A stretch of 64,000 nucleotides of DNA from Agarivorans sp. Alg241-V36. GTDB taxonomy: Bacteria > Pseudomonadota > Gammaproteobacteria > Enterobacterales > Celerinatantimonadaceae. The first letter of the stretch is position 1, and the number at the start of each line of letters is the position of its first letter. The DNA lies in NCBI RefSeq assembly GCF_900537085.1, contig NZ_UNRE01000010.1, positions 112,458-176,457 on the forward strand, written 5' to 3'. A program made the position numbers and the translations under genes. The notes beneath the pieces were generated by a model. That model searched no databases, was not told the origin of the DNA, and saw only the letters and a list, made by a program, of their open reading frames with translations. This document shows, one piece after another, positions 28,355-38,551 of this stretch.

Positions 28355-28474
28355 TGCTGGCTGAGTTAATTGAACTCGAATAATTATAAGCATTTGATAA
28401 CGGCTAGCTTAAATAAGCGTAGCTATAAAATTTAGTGCTTTGATCTTGCAGCTTTTTATTATTATGTTGAATCC

Positions 28475-29467
28475 ATGACCCAAGTTTCACCTTTCCAAGC
28501 TCATCGTTTTTCCGTAGCTCCAATGCTTGATTGGACCGACCGACACTGTCGTTACTTCCACCGTTTGATGAGCAAGAACATTCTGCTTTATACAGAAATG
28601 GTGACTACAGGCGCTATCTTACATGGCAAAGGCGACTATTTAGGCTTCTCTGAGCAAGAGCACCCACTTGCTTTGCAATTGGGGGGCTCTAATCCGCTGG
28701 AATTAGCTGAATGCGCCAAACGTGCTGAAGATTTGGGGTATGACGAAGTAAACCTAAATGTAGGCTGCCCATCTGATAGAGTTCAAAATGGTCGTTTTGG
28801 CGCTTGTTTGATGGCAGAGCCAGAGCTGGTGGCTGAATGTGTTAGCAAAATGCAGCAACAAGTTAAGATACCGGTGACGGTTAAAACGCGAATTGGTATC
28901 GATGAGCAAGATAGCTATCAGTTTCTAAAGGACTTTATTGAGTCGGTTGCTGAGGCAGGCTGCGAAACCTTTATTATTCATGCGCGTAAAGCTTGGTTGT
29001 CTGGCCTTAGCCCCAAACAGAATCGCGATATTCCTCCGCTAGACTACACAAGGGCTTATCAAGTAAAAGCCGATTATCCGCAGCTCACCATTAGCGTAAA
29101 TGGGGGAATAGCTAGCTTGGAACAAGTGCAGGAGCATTTAAAGCATCTTGATGGGGTTATGTTAGGTCGAGAGGTTTATCAAAACCCTTACCTACTGGCA
29201 GAGGTGGATCAACAGATCTTTGACGATCCGCAGCAAACCTTAAGCCGCCATCAAGTGGCTGAGCTAATGCTGCCATACATTGAAAATCATTTAGCACAAG
29301 GCGGCCGTTTACAACATATTAGCCGCCACATGCTGGGCTTGTTTCAAGGTTGCGTGGGAGCCCGTGCTTGGCGTAGGCACTTAAGTGAAAATGCCCATAA
29401 GAACGGCGCTGGCATTGAGGTGATGAAAGCTGCAATGGCGCTGGTTCCAGAGCATCAAGAAGCCTAG
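28475..29467 (+). CDS. dusA: tRNA-dihydrouridine(20/20a) synthase
   Basis: FMN-dependent enzyme that reduces U20/U20a in the tRNA D-loop, 330 residues. TIM-barrel motifs: [39 protein letters not shown] with the catalytic Cys, and [19 protein letters not shown]. The last two distinguish DusA from DusB/DusC. Confidence 0.97.
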   Translation: MTQVSPFQAHRFSVAPMLDWTDRHCRYFHRLMSKNILLYTEMVTTGAILHGKGDYLGFSEQEHPLALQLGGSNPLELAECAKRAEDLGYDEVNLNVGCPSDRVQNGRFGACLMAEPELVAECVSKMQQQVKIPVTVKTRIGIDEQDSYQFLKDFIESVAEAGCETFIIHARKAWLSGLSPKQNRDIPPLDYTRAYQVKADYPQLTISVNGGIASLEQVQEHLKHLDGVMLGREVYQNPYLLAEVDQQIFDDPQQTLSRHQVAELMLPYIENHLAQGGRLQHISRHMLGLFQGCVGARAWRRHLSENAHKNGAGIEVMKAAMALVPEHQEA

Positions 29468-29492
29468 TTATTGTTACTTCCTTTATTTAGTT

Positions 29493-29520
29493 AAGGCCGC
29501 TTTATGCGGCCTTATTATTA
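29493..29520 (+). terminator. Probable terminator of dusA
   Basis: Stem AAGGCCGC/GCGGCCTT with a five-base loop; the tail ATTATTA is only partly T. Confidence 0.65.
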
Positions 29521-29583
29521 TCTGGCACAGCCCTTGCTATCACTACCTGCGAAGAGTCAGCTTTTTGTCAGGAGTGCAAAACA

Positions 29584-30222
29584 ATGGAATTTTTAGGACG
29601 TTTAATCGCCCGCTGGGGCATATTAGACATTTTTATGGCGTGGGTACTTACTGCCAGTGGAATGTTACTGCTTATTCCCAAGCAGTGGTTGCCTGAAGCA
29701 GGCTTAAACGCGCAACTGAGTATGGTATTAACCATTAGTTGTGTCGCGGGTTTGGCTTATTTTCTTAGCCGCAGTTTGTTGTTGATGGTGACTAGTATCA
29801 CGGGCACTGTTCAGCATCGTCGTGAATTGCAAAGACTCGCTTCGATGATCTCGTGTTTGGATCATTCAGAGCGTGCAATTTTGCGCGAGTTTATTATTAC
29901 TCGCCGCAGCGTATTAAGTCTGCCTTTAAAAGAACCTGCCGTAGCAAACTTAATGGAAAATGGTGTGTTAAAACCAATGAATGAGCAACATGTTCATGAG
30001 CAACGAAGCAACGTGGATATGATGATCAATTTAGCGGCTCGGCCATTACTGAGTTATAAAGCCTTGGGTTTACCGGTTGGTAAGTTAAACGAGGAGCAAA
30101 TTGAGCATTTAAAATCAATTCGTCCTCGCTTTTTACAGCCAGATTACAAAGCAAATCGTACTCACTCTGGGAAACTATTTAGGATCCGCGCTGGTGATAC
30201 AGAAAGCCAGACTGCGGCCTAA
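29584..30222 (+). CDS. Inner-membrane protein, probable SieB family
   Basis: A 212-residue protein with two membrane helices near the N-terminus (residues about 15-32 and 45-72) and a cytoplasmic domain with LDHSERAILREFIITRR and LKEPAVANLMENGVLKP. This layout resembles chromosomal relatives of superinfection exclusion protein B. The family call is from memory of the pattern and moderate. No phage genes are nearby, so a housekeeping role is at least as likely as defence. Its stop is 1 base from that of convergent mgsA. Confidence 0.55.
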   Translation: MEFLGRLIARWGILDIFMAWVLTASGMLLLIPKQWLPEAGLNAQLSMVLTISCVAGLAYFLSRSLLLMVTSITGTVQHRRELQRLASMISCLDHSERAILREFIITRRSVLSLPLKEPAVANLMENGVLKPMNEQHVHEQRSNVDMMINLAARPLLSYKALGLPVGKLNEEQIEHLKSIRPRFLQPDYKANRTHSGKLFRIRAGDTESQTAA

Positions 30223-30223
30223 G

Positions 30224-30679
30224 TTAACTAGTGCGCTGTTTTAAGTAACCCGCGTAATCGGGTACATCTACCGAAAACTCCTGATTAAAGTGGCGGCTGG
30301 CTAAGATAAATTCAGCCGTCGCTTGGTTGGTGGCCATAGGTATATTCCATACCGCTGCCAAGCGCAGTAGCGCTTTTACATCAGGGTCATGAGGAACCGC
30401 ATCAAGTGGATCCCAGAAGAAGATCATTAAATCTATTTTACCTTCCGCAATCATCGCGCCTAATTGTTGGTCACCACCCATAGGACCACTTAATAAGGCT
30501 TCTACTTCAAAACCCTGCTGTGACAATAGTGTTCCGGTGGTGCCGGTACCAAATAGTTGATGCTTCACTAAATCTTCGCGATGATTTTTCGCCCAGTTTA
30601 TTAATGCCGTTTTCTTATGGTCGTGGGCGACCAATGCAATACGTTTGCGAACGTTCATAGTGCGGGTAGTTGTATTCAT
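30224..30679 (-). CDS. mgsA: Methylglyoxal synthase
   Basis: Converts dihydroxyacetone phosphate to methylglyoxal, a bypass of lower glycolysis under phosphate limitation. 151 residues. The catalytic Asp and phosphate-binding loop lie in [10 protein letters not shown], with [20 protein letters not shown] downstream. The start matches the E. coli N-terminus (TTRT...[11 protein letters not shown]). Confidence 0.97.
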   Translation of the reverse strand: MNTTTRTMNVRKRIALVAHDHKKTALINWAKNHREDLVKHQLFGTGTTGTLLSQQGFEVEALLSGPMGGDQQLGAMIAEGKIDLMIFFWDPLDAVPHDPDVKALLRLAAVWNIPMATNQATAEFILASRHFNQEFSVDVPDYAGYLKQRTS

Positions 30680-30792
30680 GTTACCTCTTAAATACGATTA
30701 GTTTGAAAGCGTTTACTGCAGATTATGTTACTGTTTGTACTTACTATTAGCTAGCAACAGCCAGCAGATAATCAAGGTGGGATAACAAAAAC

Positions 30793-31359
30793 GTGTGCGG
30801 TAGCGTAATGATTGGCGGTGAATATGAAATACGACAAGCCATAGGCGTGGATTCGTTATTTTTAGATTTTGGCGAAACTAAGCAGTATAGGCCTAGTGAG
30901 TCATTACCAGCTCTAATTGTTGAGCAAAATGCTTTACGTTGTAAGCCTTTTACCTGGGGAGTAAAACATCCTCATCATTCCCAGCTTATTATTAACGCTC
31001 GAGCAGAAACCGCCGCGGATAAACCTATGTTTAAAGACGCTTGGAAAACACAGCGTTGTTTACTGCCGGTAAAAGCTTGGCACGAATGGCGTAATCAAGA
31101 GCGTTTTGAGTTCAGCCTTGAGCATCAAAATTTGTTGTTGCTGGGAGGTTTATACCTGCAAACTAACGCAGAGCAGAAGCATTTGGTGGTACTTACTCAA
31201 ACTGCTGCCAGTGATTTACAGCAATATCATCATCGCATGCCTTTATTGTTCGAGCTTAAACAAGGTTTGAGCTGGCTCAGTGGTGAGCATTGTGACTATA
31301 AGGCGGAGCAGTTTCATTATCATGTGTCGAGCAATAGCCCGCAGCTAGGTTTGTTTTAG
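30793..31359 (+). CDS. SRAP domain protein (YedK/HMCES-like)
   Basis: Abasic-site shield that crosslinks to AP sites in single-stranded DNA through its N-terminal Cys. 188 residues. C2, N68 (NARAET), E98 (KAWHEW) and H147 (HHRMPL) are the known catalytic and binding residues. Removal of the initiator Met must expose C2, which fixes the GTG at 30793 as the start. AAGGTGG lies upstream at a slightly long spacing. Divergent from mgsA. Confidence 0.9.
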   Translation: MCGSVMIGGEYEIRQAIGVDSLFLDFGETKQYRPSESLPALIVEQNALRCKPFTWGVKHPHHSQLIINARAETAADKPMFKDAWKTQRCLLPVKAWHEWRNQERFEFSLEHQNLLLLGGLYLQTNAEQKHLVVLTQTAASDLQQYHHRMPLLFELKQGLSWLSGEHCDYKAEQFHYHVSSNSPQLGLF

Positions 31360-31400
31360 TGACAAGTATTTTTATCGCATCAGATCTCTAGGAGTGATTA

Positions 31401-31994
31401 ATGATTTACATTTTTGGTTATGGCAGTTTAATTGATGCAGATTGCAGACAGCGTACCTTTCCTGGTGAACATGCTTACGCTGCGCGCTTACATGGGTATC
31501 AACGTTATTGGAGTGGTTTAAAAAGTGCAGAAGATCGCTCGGCAGTGGTTATCACCCCAGATAACAAGGCCAGTGTGAATGGGGTATTGATTCCTTTTGA
31601 TGAAAGCTTCTTGCCAGAGTTAGATAAACGCGAAGAAGATTATGACCGAGAATTGCTCGATGTTTCTCAGCTCGATCTCCTAGATGCTCTGCCACAAGCT
31701 GCAGTTAGAATTTATACTTATGTGGCTAAAGAGTATTGGCATCCACAGAGCAATAGCCCCATTCTGCAGTCTTATTTAGATGTGTGCTTGCGTGGGTGTT
31801 TGGCGGTAAACGAGCAATATGCTCGCGAGTTTTTGCTTTCAACCAATTATTGGGTAAGCCATTGGTTAGATGACCGCCATCAACCAATTTATCCAAGGGC
31901 TATAAATATGGATGCTTTAGCCTTAGAGCAAATAGATTCGATATTAAATGATATGGCGCATTTAGCAGACTACAAGCCGGCTGCACAAAGCTAA
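31401..31994 (+). CDS. Gamma-glutamylcyclotransferase-like (AIG2/GGCT fold) protein
   Basis: A 197-residue protein with the N-terminal GYGSLID phosphate/gamma-glutamyl-binding loop and the putative catalytic Glu in LDKREEDYDRE. Probably acts on gamma-glutamyl compounds, but the substrate is inferred from the fold only. A C-terminal extension (about 60 residues) is unassigned. Follows the SRAP gene by 41 bases. Confidence 0.75.
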   Translation: MIYIFGYGSLIDADCRQRTFPGEHAYAARLHGYQRYWSGLKSAEDRSAVVITPDNKASVNGVLIPFDESFLPELDKREEDYDRELLDVSQLDLLDALPQAAVRIYTYVAKEYWHPQSNSPILQSYLDVCLRGCLAVNEQYAREFLLSTNYWVSHWLDDRHQPIYPRAINMDALALEQIDSILNDMAHLADYKPAAQS

Positions 31995-32006
31995 AAGCGC
32001 GGGCAT

Positions 32007-32035
32007 AAAAAAAGGCGCCTAAGGCGCCTTTTTTA
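32007..32035. terminator. Bidirectional terminator between the GGCT-like gene and pykF
   Basis: Seven A, stem AAGGCGCC/GGCGCCTT, six T: works for both convergent genes. Confidence 0.92.
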
Positions 32036-32052
32036 GCTTCAATAAACGTAGT

Positions 32053-33465
32053 TTACAGTACGTGTACAGAAGAAGTGTTAGTAGTACCAGAAGGTACTAG
32101 TGCACCAGATACCATAACTACGATGTCGCCTTTGTTAGCAAGACCTGATTCCATCGCTAAGTCTTTACCAAGCGCGTAGAAAGAGTCAGTGCTTTCAATG
32201 TTTTCAACAACGTGAGGGATAACACCTTTAGTTAAGCAAAGCTGAGCAGCAGTCTTAGTGTTAGTAGTAATTGCTAAGATGTTAGCTTGTGGGAAGTATT
32301 TACGAACAGATTTCGCAGACTTACCACCTTCAGTAGCAACAACAATAAGAGGAGCACTTAGCTTCTCAGAAGTTTCTACAGCGCCTTTACATACCGCTTC
32401 AGTGATGCGTAGTTTACCGCTATCACGTGCTGGATCTAAGTTAGAAGGCATTACTGCGTCAGTACGACCACAAATAGTTGCCATAATAGATACAGCTTCT
32501 ACTGGGTATTTACCTTTAGCAGACTCACCAGAAAGCATTACTGCATCGGTACCGTCTAGGATTGCGTTAGCAACGTCGCCCGCTTCTGCACGAGTTGGAC
32601 GTGGGTTTTTGATCATTGAATCAAGCATTTGAGTTGCAGTGATAACCAATTTACGTGCGCGGTTACACTTCTCAATCATCATCTTCTGAGCGAAGATTAC
32701 TTCTTCAACTGGGATTTCAACACCTAAGTCACCACGAGCAACCATGATGCCGTCAGATACTTCTAGAATTTCGTCGAAGTTATCTACACCTTCTTGGTTT
32801 TCGATTTTAGAGATGATTTGGATCTTCTCGCCGCCATTCTCTTTAAGAAGTTGACGAATTTCTAATACGTCTTCTTTCTTACGAATGAAAGATGCAGCGA
32901 TGAAATCAACACCTTGCTCACAACCAAAGATTAAGTCGCCTTTATCTTTAGCAGAAAGAGCAGGAAGTTGAACGATAACGCCAGGAAGGTTAACACCTTT
33001 GTTTTCGCCTAAGTCACCGTTGTTAAGAACAGTACACTTAACTTCGTCATCAGATACAGCGATAACTTCCATTTCGATTAGGCCGTCATCTACTAGGATG
33101 ATGTTGCCTACTTTCAAGTCAGCAGCAAAACCAGGGTAAGTTACCGCTACGCGAGTTGCATCGCCGATTACTGTTTGGTCCGTAGTGAAAGTGAACTCTT
33201 GACCAGCAACTAGGCTAACGTCTTCGCCGCCAGCTAGTTTAATAGTGCGGATTTCTGGACCTTTGGTATCCAATAAAACAGCAGCAGATTTGCCAGTGTT
33301 CTTAACAACTTCACGTAGGTTGTTGATGCGAGTGCCGTGCTCAGCAAAGTCGCCGTGAGAGAAGTTAAGACGCATTACGTTCATGCCTGACTCAACTAAC
33401 TTAGTTAGCATTTCTACCGATTCAGTTTTTGGACCAATGGTACAAACTATTTTGGTTTTCTTCAT
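32053..33465 (-). CDS. pykF: Pyruvate kinase I
   Basis: Final step of glycolysis, making pyruvate and ATP from phosphoenolpyruvate. 470 residues, the length of E. coli PykF. Substrate and metal residues lie in [30 protein letters not shown] and [12 protein letters not shown]. The C-terminal domain should bind fructose-1,6-bisphosphate. The upstream gap 33466-33673 is AT-rich and holds only promoter sequence. Confidence 0.97.
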   Translation of the reverse strand: MKKTKIVCTIGPKTESVEMLTKLVESGMNVMRLNFSHGDFAEHGTRINNLREVVKNTGKSAAVLLDTKGPEIRTIKLAGGEDVSLVAGQEFTFTTDQTVIGDATRVAVTYPGFAADLKVGNIILVDDGLIEMEVIAVSDDEVKCTVLNNGDLGENKGVNLPGVIVQLPALSAKDKGDLIFGCEQGVDFIAASFIRKKEDVLEIRQLLKENGGEKIQIISKIENQEGVDNFDEILEVSDGIMVARGDLGVEIPVEEVIFAQKMMIEKCNRARKLVITATQMLDSMIKNPRPTRAEAGDVANAILDGTDAVMLSGESAKGKYPVEAVSIMATICGRTDAVMPSNLDPARDSGKLRITEAVCKGAVETSEKLSAPLIVVATEGGKSAKSVRKYFPQANILAITTNTKTAAQLCLTKGVIPHVVENIESTDSFYALGKDLAMESGLANKGDIVVMVSGALVPSGTTNTSSVHVL

Positions 33466-33672
33466 TGAAGTGACTCTCCGTTAAGGATGCTAGTAAAAAA
33501 TCTGCGCACATTATACAAGATTGATCACAAAAGGATATGTAGAAAAATAACTACAAATCCGAATGTCGATCAAAATAATGTCGATTTATAATTCACAAAT
33601 GTGGCTTGTTAATTGTGCAATTTTGTAAACGCTTGCTGTTTTGCTCATTATTTGAGCATCTAGCAAGTATAA

Positions 33673-33699
33673 AAAAACCTCGCCAAACTGCGAGGTTTT
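33673..33699 (-). terminator. Rho-independent terminator of arcA
   Basis: On the minus strand, stem AAACCTCGC/GCGAGGTTT with a six-base loop is followed by seven T. Confidence 0.88.
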
Positions 33700-33715
33700 G
33701 ATGCGAATTTATCGC

Positions 33716-34426
33716 TTATTCAATTTCACCACAGAAACGATAACCTTCACCGTGGATGGTGGCGATAATTTCTGGTGTTTCTGGGATCGATTCAAAGTGT
33801 TTTCTGATGCGACGAATAGTCACATCCACTGTACGATCGTGTGGCTTAAGCTCGCGGCCGGTCATTTTCTTTAATAAGTCAGCGCGGGTTTGAATTTGTC
33901 CTGGGTTCTCAACAAAATGCAGCATAGCGCGAAATTCACTACGTGGCAGTTTGTAAGTCTCTTGGTTTGGACTTACCAACGAGCGACTATTAATATCTAA
34001 GATCCAACCGTTGAAGCGATATTCTTCAACTGTGCCTTTTTCTTCGCTAGCGACTTGACCATTTACAGTACGGTTAAGCAGGTTGCGAGCACGAATGGTA
34101 AGTTCACGAGGGTTAAATGGTTTAGTGATGTAATCATCGGCACCAATTTCCAAGCCCAAGATCTTATCTACTTCGTTGTCACGTCCAGTTAAGAACATTA
34201 ACGCAATTTGCTCACGGTCGCGCAGTTCACGCGCAAGTAACAAACCATTCTTACCAGGAAGGTTAATATCCATGATAATTAAGTGAACAGAATGTGCTTC
34301 TAATACGCTGTTCATTTCATTGCCGTCAATCGCTTCAAACACATTGTAACCTTCGGCTTCAAAAGTGCTTTTGAGCGTATTACGAGTGACCAGTTCGTCC
34401 TCGACAATTAAAATATTTGGTGTCAT
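33716..34426 (-). CDS. arcA: Aerobic respiration control response regulator ArcA
   Basis: OmpR-family regulator that, when phosphorylated by ArcB, represses aerobic metabolism genes. 236 residues. Receiver domain with the acidic pocket VEDE, phospho-acceptor Asp in [12 protein letters not shown], Thr in FLTGRD and Lys in [12 protein letters not shown]-terminal winged helix with [12 protein letters not shown]. Nearly identical to E. coli ArcA through the receiver. ATG 34426 is chosen over a TTG four codons upstream to match the family start. arcB is not in the window. Confidence 0.97.
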   Translation of the reverse strand: MTPNILIVEDELVTRNTLKSTFEAEGYNVFEAIDGNEMNSVLEAHSVHLIIMDINLPGKNGLLLARELRDREQIALMFLTGRDNEVDKILGLEIGADDYITKPFNPRELTIRARNLLNRTVNGQVASEEKGTVEEYRFNGWILDINSRSLVSPNQETYKLPRSEFRAMLHFVENPGQIQTRADLLKKMTGRELKPHDRTVDVTIRRIRKHFESIPETPEIIATIHGEGYRFCGEIE

Positions 34427-34703
34427 GGTCTTCCCCAATGCTATTTAGAATAAAGTTGGCTTGCGAACAGGTAGCGCGATATAGAAGGTGAGGCAATGGC
34501 TACTTATTCTTCCATGTTGAGTTTGTGTTAAAACTCGTTGAATGGCAAAAAAATAGACAAATAGTTTGTCTAAAACGCGTGATAAATCAGCGTACGAGAC
34601 CTTCCATATGCATTGTTCGTTACAAGCAATAAACATATTCTATGGGCTTAACAGTGATATAACAACTTGAGTATGAAAAAAGCTTACGTTTTCTGAGGTG
34701 CTT

Positions 34704-34717
34704 TTGATTCAAATCAA
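34704..34717. promoter_or_regulatory. Perfect FNR box between arcA and the DUF3293 gene
   Basis: TTGATTCAAATCAA matches TTGAT-N4-ATCAA without error. It lies 278 bases before the arcA start and 53 before the DUF3293 start. E. coli arcA has a long FNR-controlled leader, so arcA is the likely target. The rest of the 34427-34770 gap shows no gene. Confidence 0.75.
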
Positions 34718-34770
34718 TCGAAATTTGTTAATAAAGCGAAAATTACCAACCAATACTGAAAATAAACTAC

Positions 34771-35238
34771 ATGTTTAATTTGTATCAAAACACCATTTTC
34801 TTGGCAAATGCCGACTTTAAATATCAAGAACTTGCTGTAATCACCGCCAGTAATCCTGATGGAGTAACTAGAACTCGACGATTTAATCACTGGCTAGACT
34901 GTCATTTTATTTCATTTTTGAAGCGTCATCAGTTTCGTCACTTTTGGGTATTTGCGGGTTCAAGGGATCTAAATCATTACGAATATAGTGCAATTGTTGA
35001 CTGCTCGTTAAATGATGCTCAACATATTGCAAAGGCTTTCAGACAAAAGGCCTTTTATTGGTTGGATGACGAGTGCTACCTTTACGACACCAAGCGTTTA
35101 GCGAGCGCCCATTCTACTCTCGGAGAAATATCGCCCCGCTGGTTTAACAACCCTTGGGCTTACAACAAGATGATAGAGGACTATCACTATGCAAGATCTA
35201 CTACCGGAACTGTGCGACCTATACCCAGCGCAAGTTAA
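34771..35238 (+). CDS. DUF3293 family protein
   Basis: A 155-residue cytoplasmic protein of unknown function. ELAVITASNPDG near the N-terminus and AKAFRQKAFYWLDDECYLYD near the C-terminus are the family's usual blocks. Its last 50 bases overlap the start of rraA in another frame, so the two are probably cotranscribed and translationally linked. A short spacing to the FNR box leaves room for anaerobic control. Confidence 0.72.
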   Translation: MFNLYQNTIFLANADFKYQELAVITASNPDGVTRTRRFNHWLDCHFISFLKRHQFRHFWVFAGSRDLNHYEYSAIVDCSLNDAQHIAKAFRQKAFYWLDDECYLYDTKRLASAHSTLGEISPRWFNNPWAYNKMIEDYHYARSTTGTVRPIPSAS

Positions 35239-35686
35239 ATTGCTCGACCCCATTTTTCAAATATATGGAGCCAAAAAGCTGTTTTACGGACAAGTGGAAA
35301 CCGTTAAGTGTTGGCAAGATAACAGCCGAGTAAAAGAACTGTTGGCTCGCCCTGGAGAGGGGAGGGTATTGGTTGTTGATGGTGGAGGAAGTACCCAAAG
35401 GGCTTTAATGGGCGACCTTATTGCTGACTCAGCCTATTTACAAGGGTGGGCGGGCGTAGTGATTTACGGTGCCATCCGGGATGTTGCAGCCATTAATACC
35501 ATGGAACTCGGTGTTAGAGCCTTGGCGGCTTGCCCGATGAAAACAGAGCGCAAAGGTGCCGGAGACGCTGGGCTTGAGCTAAGTGTTGCTGGGCAAACTA
35601 TCCGGCAAGGAATGTATTTATATGCTGATGAGAATGGTGTTTTGCTGAGTGAGCAAGCTTTGCAGTTGCCAGAGGGCTTTGCCTAA
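35189..35686 (+). CDS. rraA: RraA, RNase E regulator family protein
   Basis: Trimeric protein that in E. coli binds and inhibits RNase E. 165 residues, the RraA length. GAIRDVAAINTMELGVRAL and VDGGGSTQRALMGDLIA are diagnostic; relatives are aldolases, but short gammaproteobacterial RraA proteins are regulators. Starts inside the DUF3293 gene after a GAGG. Its stop overlaps that of the convergent barrel gene by four bases. Confidence 0.9.
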   Translation: MQDLLPELCDLYPAQVKLLDPIFQIYGAKKLFYGQVETVKCWQDNSRVKELLARPGEGRVLVVDGGGSTQRALMGDLIADSAYLQGWAGVVIYGAIRDVAAINTMELGVRALAACPMKTERKGAGDAGLELSVAGQTIRQGMYLYADENGVLLSEQALQLPEGFA

Positions 35687-36234
35687 AAGCGGTAGCCTAA
35701 ACCAAACTGTACTTGCTGTTGGGTATCTCTATCTTGTTGTGCTTCAACTTGATAAACGGCTTTAACATCAATGTTCTTCAGCAAGTGGTAGGTACTAGAT
35801 AGCTCTAAACTGTGCTCAGTATTGTCGTACTTGGGCTGGTGAACTTGCACTAATTTACTTTGAATAGATAAGCTTTTTAAGGGTTGGTAGTTAACCCCAG
35901 TTGAAAGGTTAAAGCCTTTGCGTGTAGCGATATCGTCGTATTGGTTGTTAACCCCAGCTTCTACGAATAATGACAATTCGTTGCGAAGCTTGTGTTGATA
36001 GCCGCCATTGAAAAACCACGAGTCTACATCGTTGTTTTCACCAGAGCTTACAAACTGGCTGTTGTTGTATCCGGTGATGTACCAATTTTTAACTTGGCTA
36101 CGTGAAGAAACTTGGACATGTTCTCCATCGCCGTAGCTTAAGCTCATTTCACTTTCTACTTCCGCAGCTGCTAAAGAACCGCTGGCAATAACAAGCACAG
36201 CAGCAATCGAATGCTGAAATAGTAACTTAGCCAC
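35683..36234 (-). CDS. Outer-membrane beta-barrel protein of unknown function
   Basis: A 183-residue protein with a signal peptide (residues 1-22, ending SLAAA). The mature part alternates polar and hydrophobic residues in about eight strands and ends in an aromatic residue, QFGLGYRF, the usual signal for barrel assembly. GTG 36234 is chosen because GGAG lies six bases before it and gives a proper signal peptide; the frame extends upstream to 36312 with an implausible N-terminus. Function unknown; may be a small porin-like or YfaZ-like barrel. Confidence 0.75.
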   Translation of the reverse strand: MAKLLFQHSIAAVLVIASGSLAAAEVESEMSLSYGDGEHVQVSSRSQVKNWYITGYNNSQFVSSGENNDVDSWFFNGGYQHKLRNELSLFVEAGVNNQYDDIATRKGFNLSTGVNYQPLKSLSIQSKLVQVHQPKYDNTEHSLELSSTYHLLKNIDVKAVYQVEAQQDRDTQQQVQFGLGYRF

Positions 36235-36368
36235 TGCCGTCTCCTTGTTATTATTTTTCTTAGTAACAGTAGTATGGTTGATCATCGCTTTAAGATCATT
36301 GCAGATCTTCAAAAAATTATAGAAAGCCTAATAAATGATTTTAAAGCCAAATTTTTTAGCACGATCAT

Positions 36369-38075
36369 CTAGCGGTTTATAAAACGACGACGTCTTCGGT
36401 ATGGATATACGTCTTCAAACTGGCCATTTTTAATGTTTTGCTGCAACTCTTGCCAAAAACTGGCTTGAAAAAGCTCCGCATGTAACTCTCTAAAAACCTG
36501 TTTCACAATGGGTTTTCCTAATAAAAAGGTGGCGAATTCCTCAGGGAAAATATCGTTAGGTCCCACTGAGTAACAGGGTTGTGCCGCCCATTGATCTTCA
36601 GGATATTGAGATTTTGGAAACTCTCTAAAATTACATTCCGTCATGTAAGAGATTTCATCATAGTCGTAAAATACTACACGGCCATGACGGGTGACCCCAA
36701 AATTTTTGAACAGCATATCTCCAGGGAAAATATTGGCAGCAGCCAGCTGTTTAATCGCATTGCCGTACTCATCAATAACTTGCCGGGTTTGTGCTTCATC
36801 AGCTTGATCCAAATACATATTAAGCGGGATCATTTTTCGTTCTGTGTACAGGTGCTTGATGGTGATTGAATCCCCTTCTATATGCAGTACCGAAGGTGCA
36901 ACCGCTTGAAGCTCATCCAATAAGCTTTGGCTAAAGCGTGCTAAGGGGAACTCCACGTTAGAGAATTCTTGGGTATCTGCCATACGACCCACTCTGTCGT
37001 GCTGTTTTACTAGCCGGTATTTCTCTTTCACAATGGCGTGGCTTACGTCTTTTGGCGGGGTAAATTCATCTTTAATGATTTTAAATACCACATCGTAAGA
37101 AGGCAGGGTAAATACACTCATCACCATGCCTTTGATGCCAGGTGCTAACTCAAACTGATCACTGGAGTTGTGCAAGTGGTTGAGGTAGTGGCGATATAAT
37201 TCGGTTTTGCCATGTTTCTGACAGCCAATGGCAGTAAACAGCTCGTAGTCAGTTTTATTGGGCAGCAGTTGCTTAAGGAAGTTAACGATTCGGCGCGGCG
37301 CTGGGGCGTCTACCATGAAATAAGAGCGCGCAAAGCCAAAAATAATACTCACTTCGTCGCTATCAATAAGCACACTATCAACAGCCACTTTACCTTGCTG
37401 ATTAAGCAGGGGAAATACTATGGGAAAACTGTGGTCTTCACTTTTGTATTGGCCGATAAGGTAAGCCGCTTTGTTACGATAAAACACCGGTTGCAGCATG
37501 GTGATTTTGTGTAGCTGCTGCTGAGCCAATTGCGGCAGCTCGGTTAAGCGTTTGCTAACAAACTGAATATCGCGGGGTAAATCCTCGTACTCGATATTAA
37601 AGCGGTAGTCTTCGAATAACTGCTCTAACAGGGTATTTAAGGAAGTATTTTGATAAGTATGGGTAAGCAACTGGTAATCAAATAACTTACTGCATCTTCT
37701 GGGGCGAATAAAGAGTTGGCTTTCTTCTATATAGCGGTGATGAAATAAACGTTGATAGACAGAGTTGAAAAACGACTCGGCAACTTCAAAATTATCATGC
37801 TGTTTAAGTAGCTCTGAGTACTGCGACTTTACTGCTGCGCAAAAGGCATCGCTTCGCTGCAAGTGGCCGGTGAGTTGTTTAATGGCTGCTCGTGCTTCGG
37901 TTACGTGGTGGTCGTAGAGGCGAATGCGCTCTCGAGAAGCAAGTTGCACCGACATCCAGTCGGCTTCTTCAAAGCGCATTTGCGCACCGCGAGTTACTTC
38001 TAAAAAACATTGATAAAAGCTATTGAAGCGCTGCAGCATAGCGTGGGCGGCTTGGTGTTCCATTAATTGCGTCAT
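36369..38075 (-). CDS. aceK: Isocitrate dehydrogenase kinase/phosphatase
   Basis: Bifunctional enzyme that phosphorylates and dephosphorylates isocitrate dehydrogenase, setting flux between the TCA cycle and glyoxylate shunt. 568 residues (578 in E. coli). ATP-binding loop around [20 protein letters not shown] and kinase Lys in FKIIKDEF; C-terminal catalytic block with [20 protein letters not shown]. It stands alone here; aceB and aceA are not adjacent. Confidence 0.96.
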   Translation of the reverse strand: MTQLMEHQAAHAMLQRFNSFYQCFLEVTRGAQMRFEEADWMSVQLASRERIRLYDHHVTEARAAIKQLTGHLQRSDAFCAAVKSQYSELLKQHDNFEVAESFFNSVYQRLFHHRYIEESQLFIRPRRCSKLFDYQLLTHTYQNTSLNTLLEQLFEDYRFNIEYEDLPRDIQFVSKRLTELPQLAQQQLHKITMLQPVFYRNKAAYLIGQYKSEDHSFPIVFPLLNQQGKVAVDSVLIDSDEVSIIFGFARSYFMVDAPAPRRIVNFLKQLLPNKTDYELFTAIGCQKHGKTELYRHYLNHLHNSSDQFELAPGIKGMVMSVFTLPSYDVVFKIIKDEFTPPKDVSHAIVKEKYRLVKQHDRVGRMADTQEFSNVEFPLARFSQSLLDELQAVAPSVLHIEGDSITIKHLYTERKMIPLNMYLDQADEAQTRQVIDEYGNAIKQLAAANIFPGDMLFKNFGVTRHGRVVFYDYDEISYMTECNFREFPKSQYPEDQWAAQPCYSVGPNDIFPEEFATFLLGKPIVKQVFRELHAELFQASFWQELQQNIKNGQFEDVYPYRRRRRFINR

Positions 38076-38415
38076 AGGCTGTTTCTTATTGTTGTTTTTT
38101 TATTCACTATGGCAGGATTTAAACACCTGTTCAAATTTTTGTTGCTAAGTTGTGTTGGGGGATGAGTGTTTGCCTCTTAGCGTTCTATCTAGTGCTTTGC
38201 TGGAACGGCTTAAGGGCTTGATAAAAGCTACTTAGCTTGTTTTATGGAGAGCGCCTTAATGGCTTGAATTAGCATTAAAAACCCTTTGGTTTGAAGACAT
38301 TATTGTTCTCTTTAAGCAACTTGACTTAGCAAGCCAATTATTAAAAAAATGGTCCTTTAAAGCATAAACAGGGCTAAAAGCGCACTTTTATGCACTTGGC
38401 TTAGATAAATAAAGC

Positions 38416-38443
38416 TTGACTATCCACCCCAGCTGGTTAAGGT
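38416..38443 (+). promoter_or_regulatory. Candidate promoter of the thr operon
   Basis: TTGACT, then after 16 bases TAAGGT, a weak -10. It lies about 30 bases before the leader peptide start. The rest of the 38076-38476 gap holds only AT-rich non-coding sequence. Confidence 0.4.
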
Positions 38444-38476
38444 ATGGCCATAAATTGGATTTAGTTTTTTATTAAG

Positions 38477-38551
38477 ATGCTAGTACGTTTTGCTTACACA
38501 ACCACCGGAACTATTACCCGCACCACCACATGCGGGTCGGGCTGGTTGTAG
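38477..38551 (+). CDS. thrL: thr operon leader peptide
   Basis: A 24-codon reading frame with 8 Thr codons and one Ile, in runs TTTGTITRTTT, ending GSGWL. It sits directly upstream of a terminator and thrA, the position and composition of an attenuation leader peptide. Ribosome stalling at Thr codons when threonyl-tRNA is short would free the antiterminator. The sequence is unlike the E. coli thrL peptide. Its ribosome site is weak, which fits a leader but lowers certainty. Confidence 0.85.
   Translation: MLVRFAYTTTGTITRTTTCGSGWL

Noticed and set aside
33600..33640. Cra (FruR) site before pykF
   Set aside because: Only a loose match to the consensus; not enough to call.
34445..34636. 63-codon frame on the minus strand before arcA
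   Set aside because: No ribosome site, odd composition, and it lies in the arcA leader next to an FNR box.
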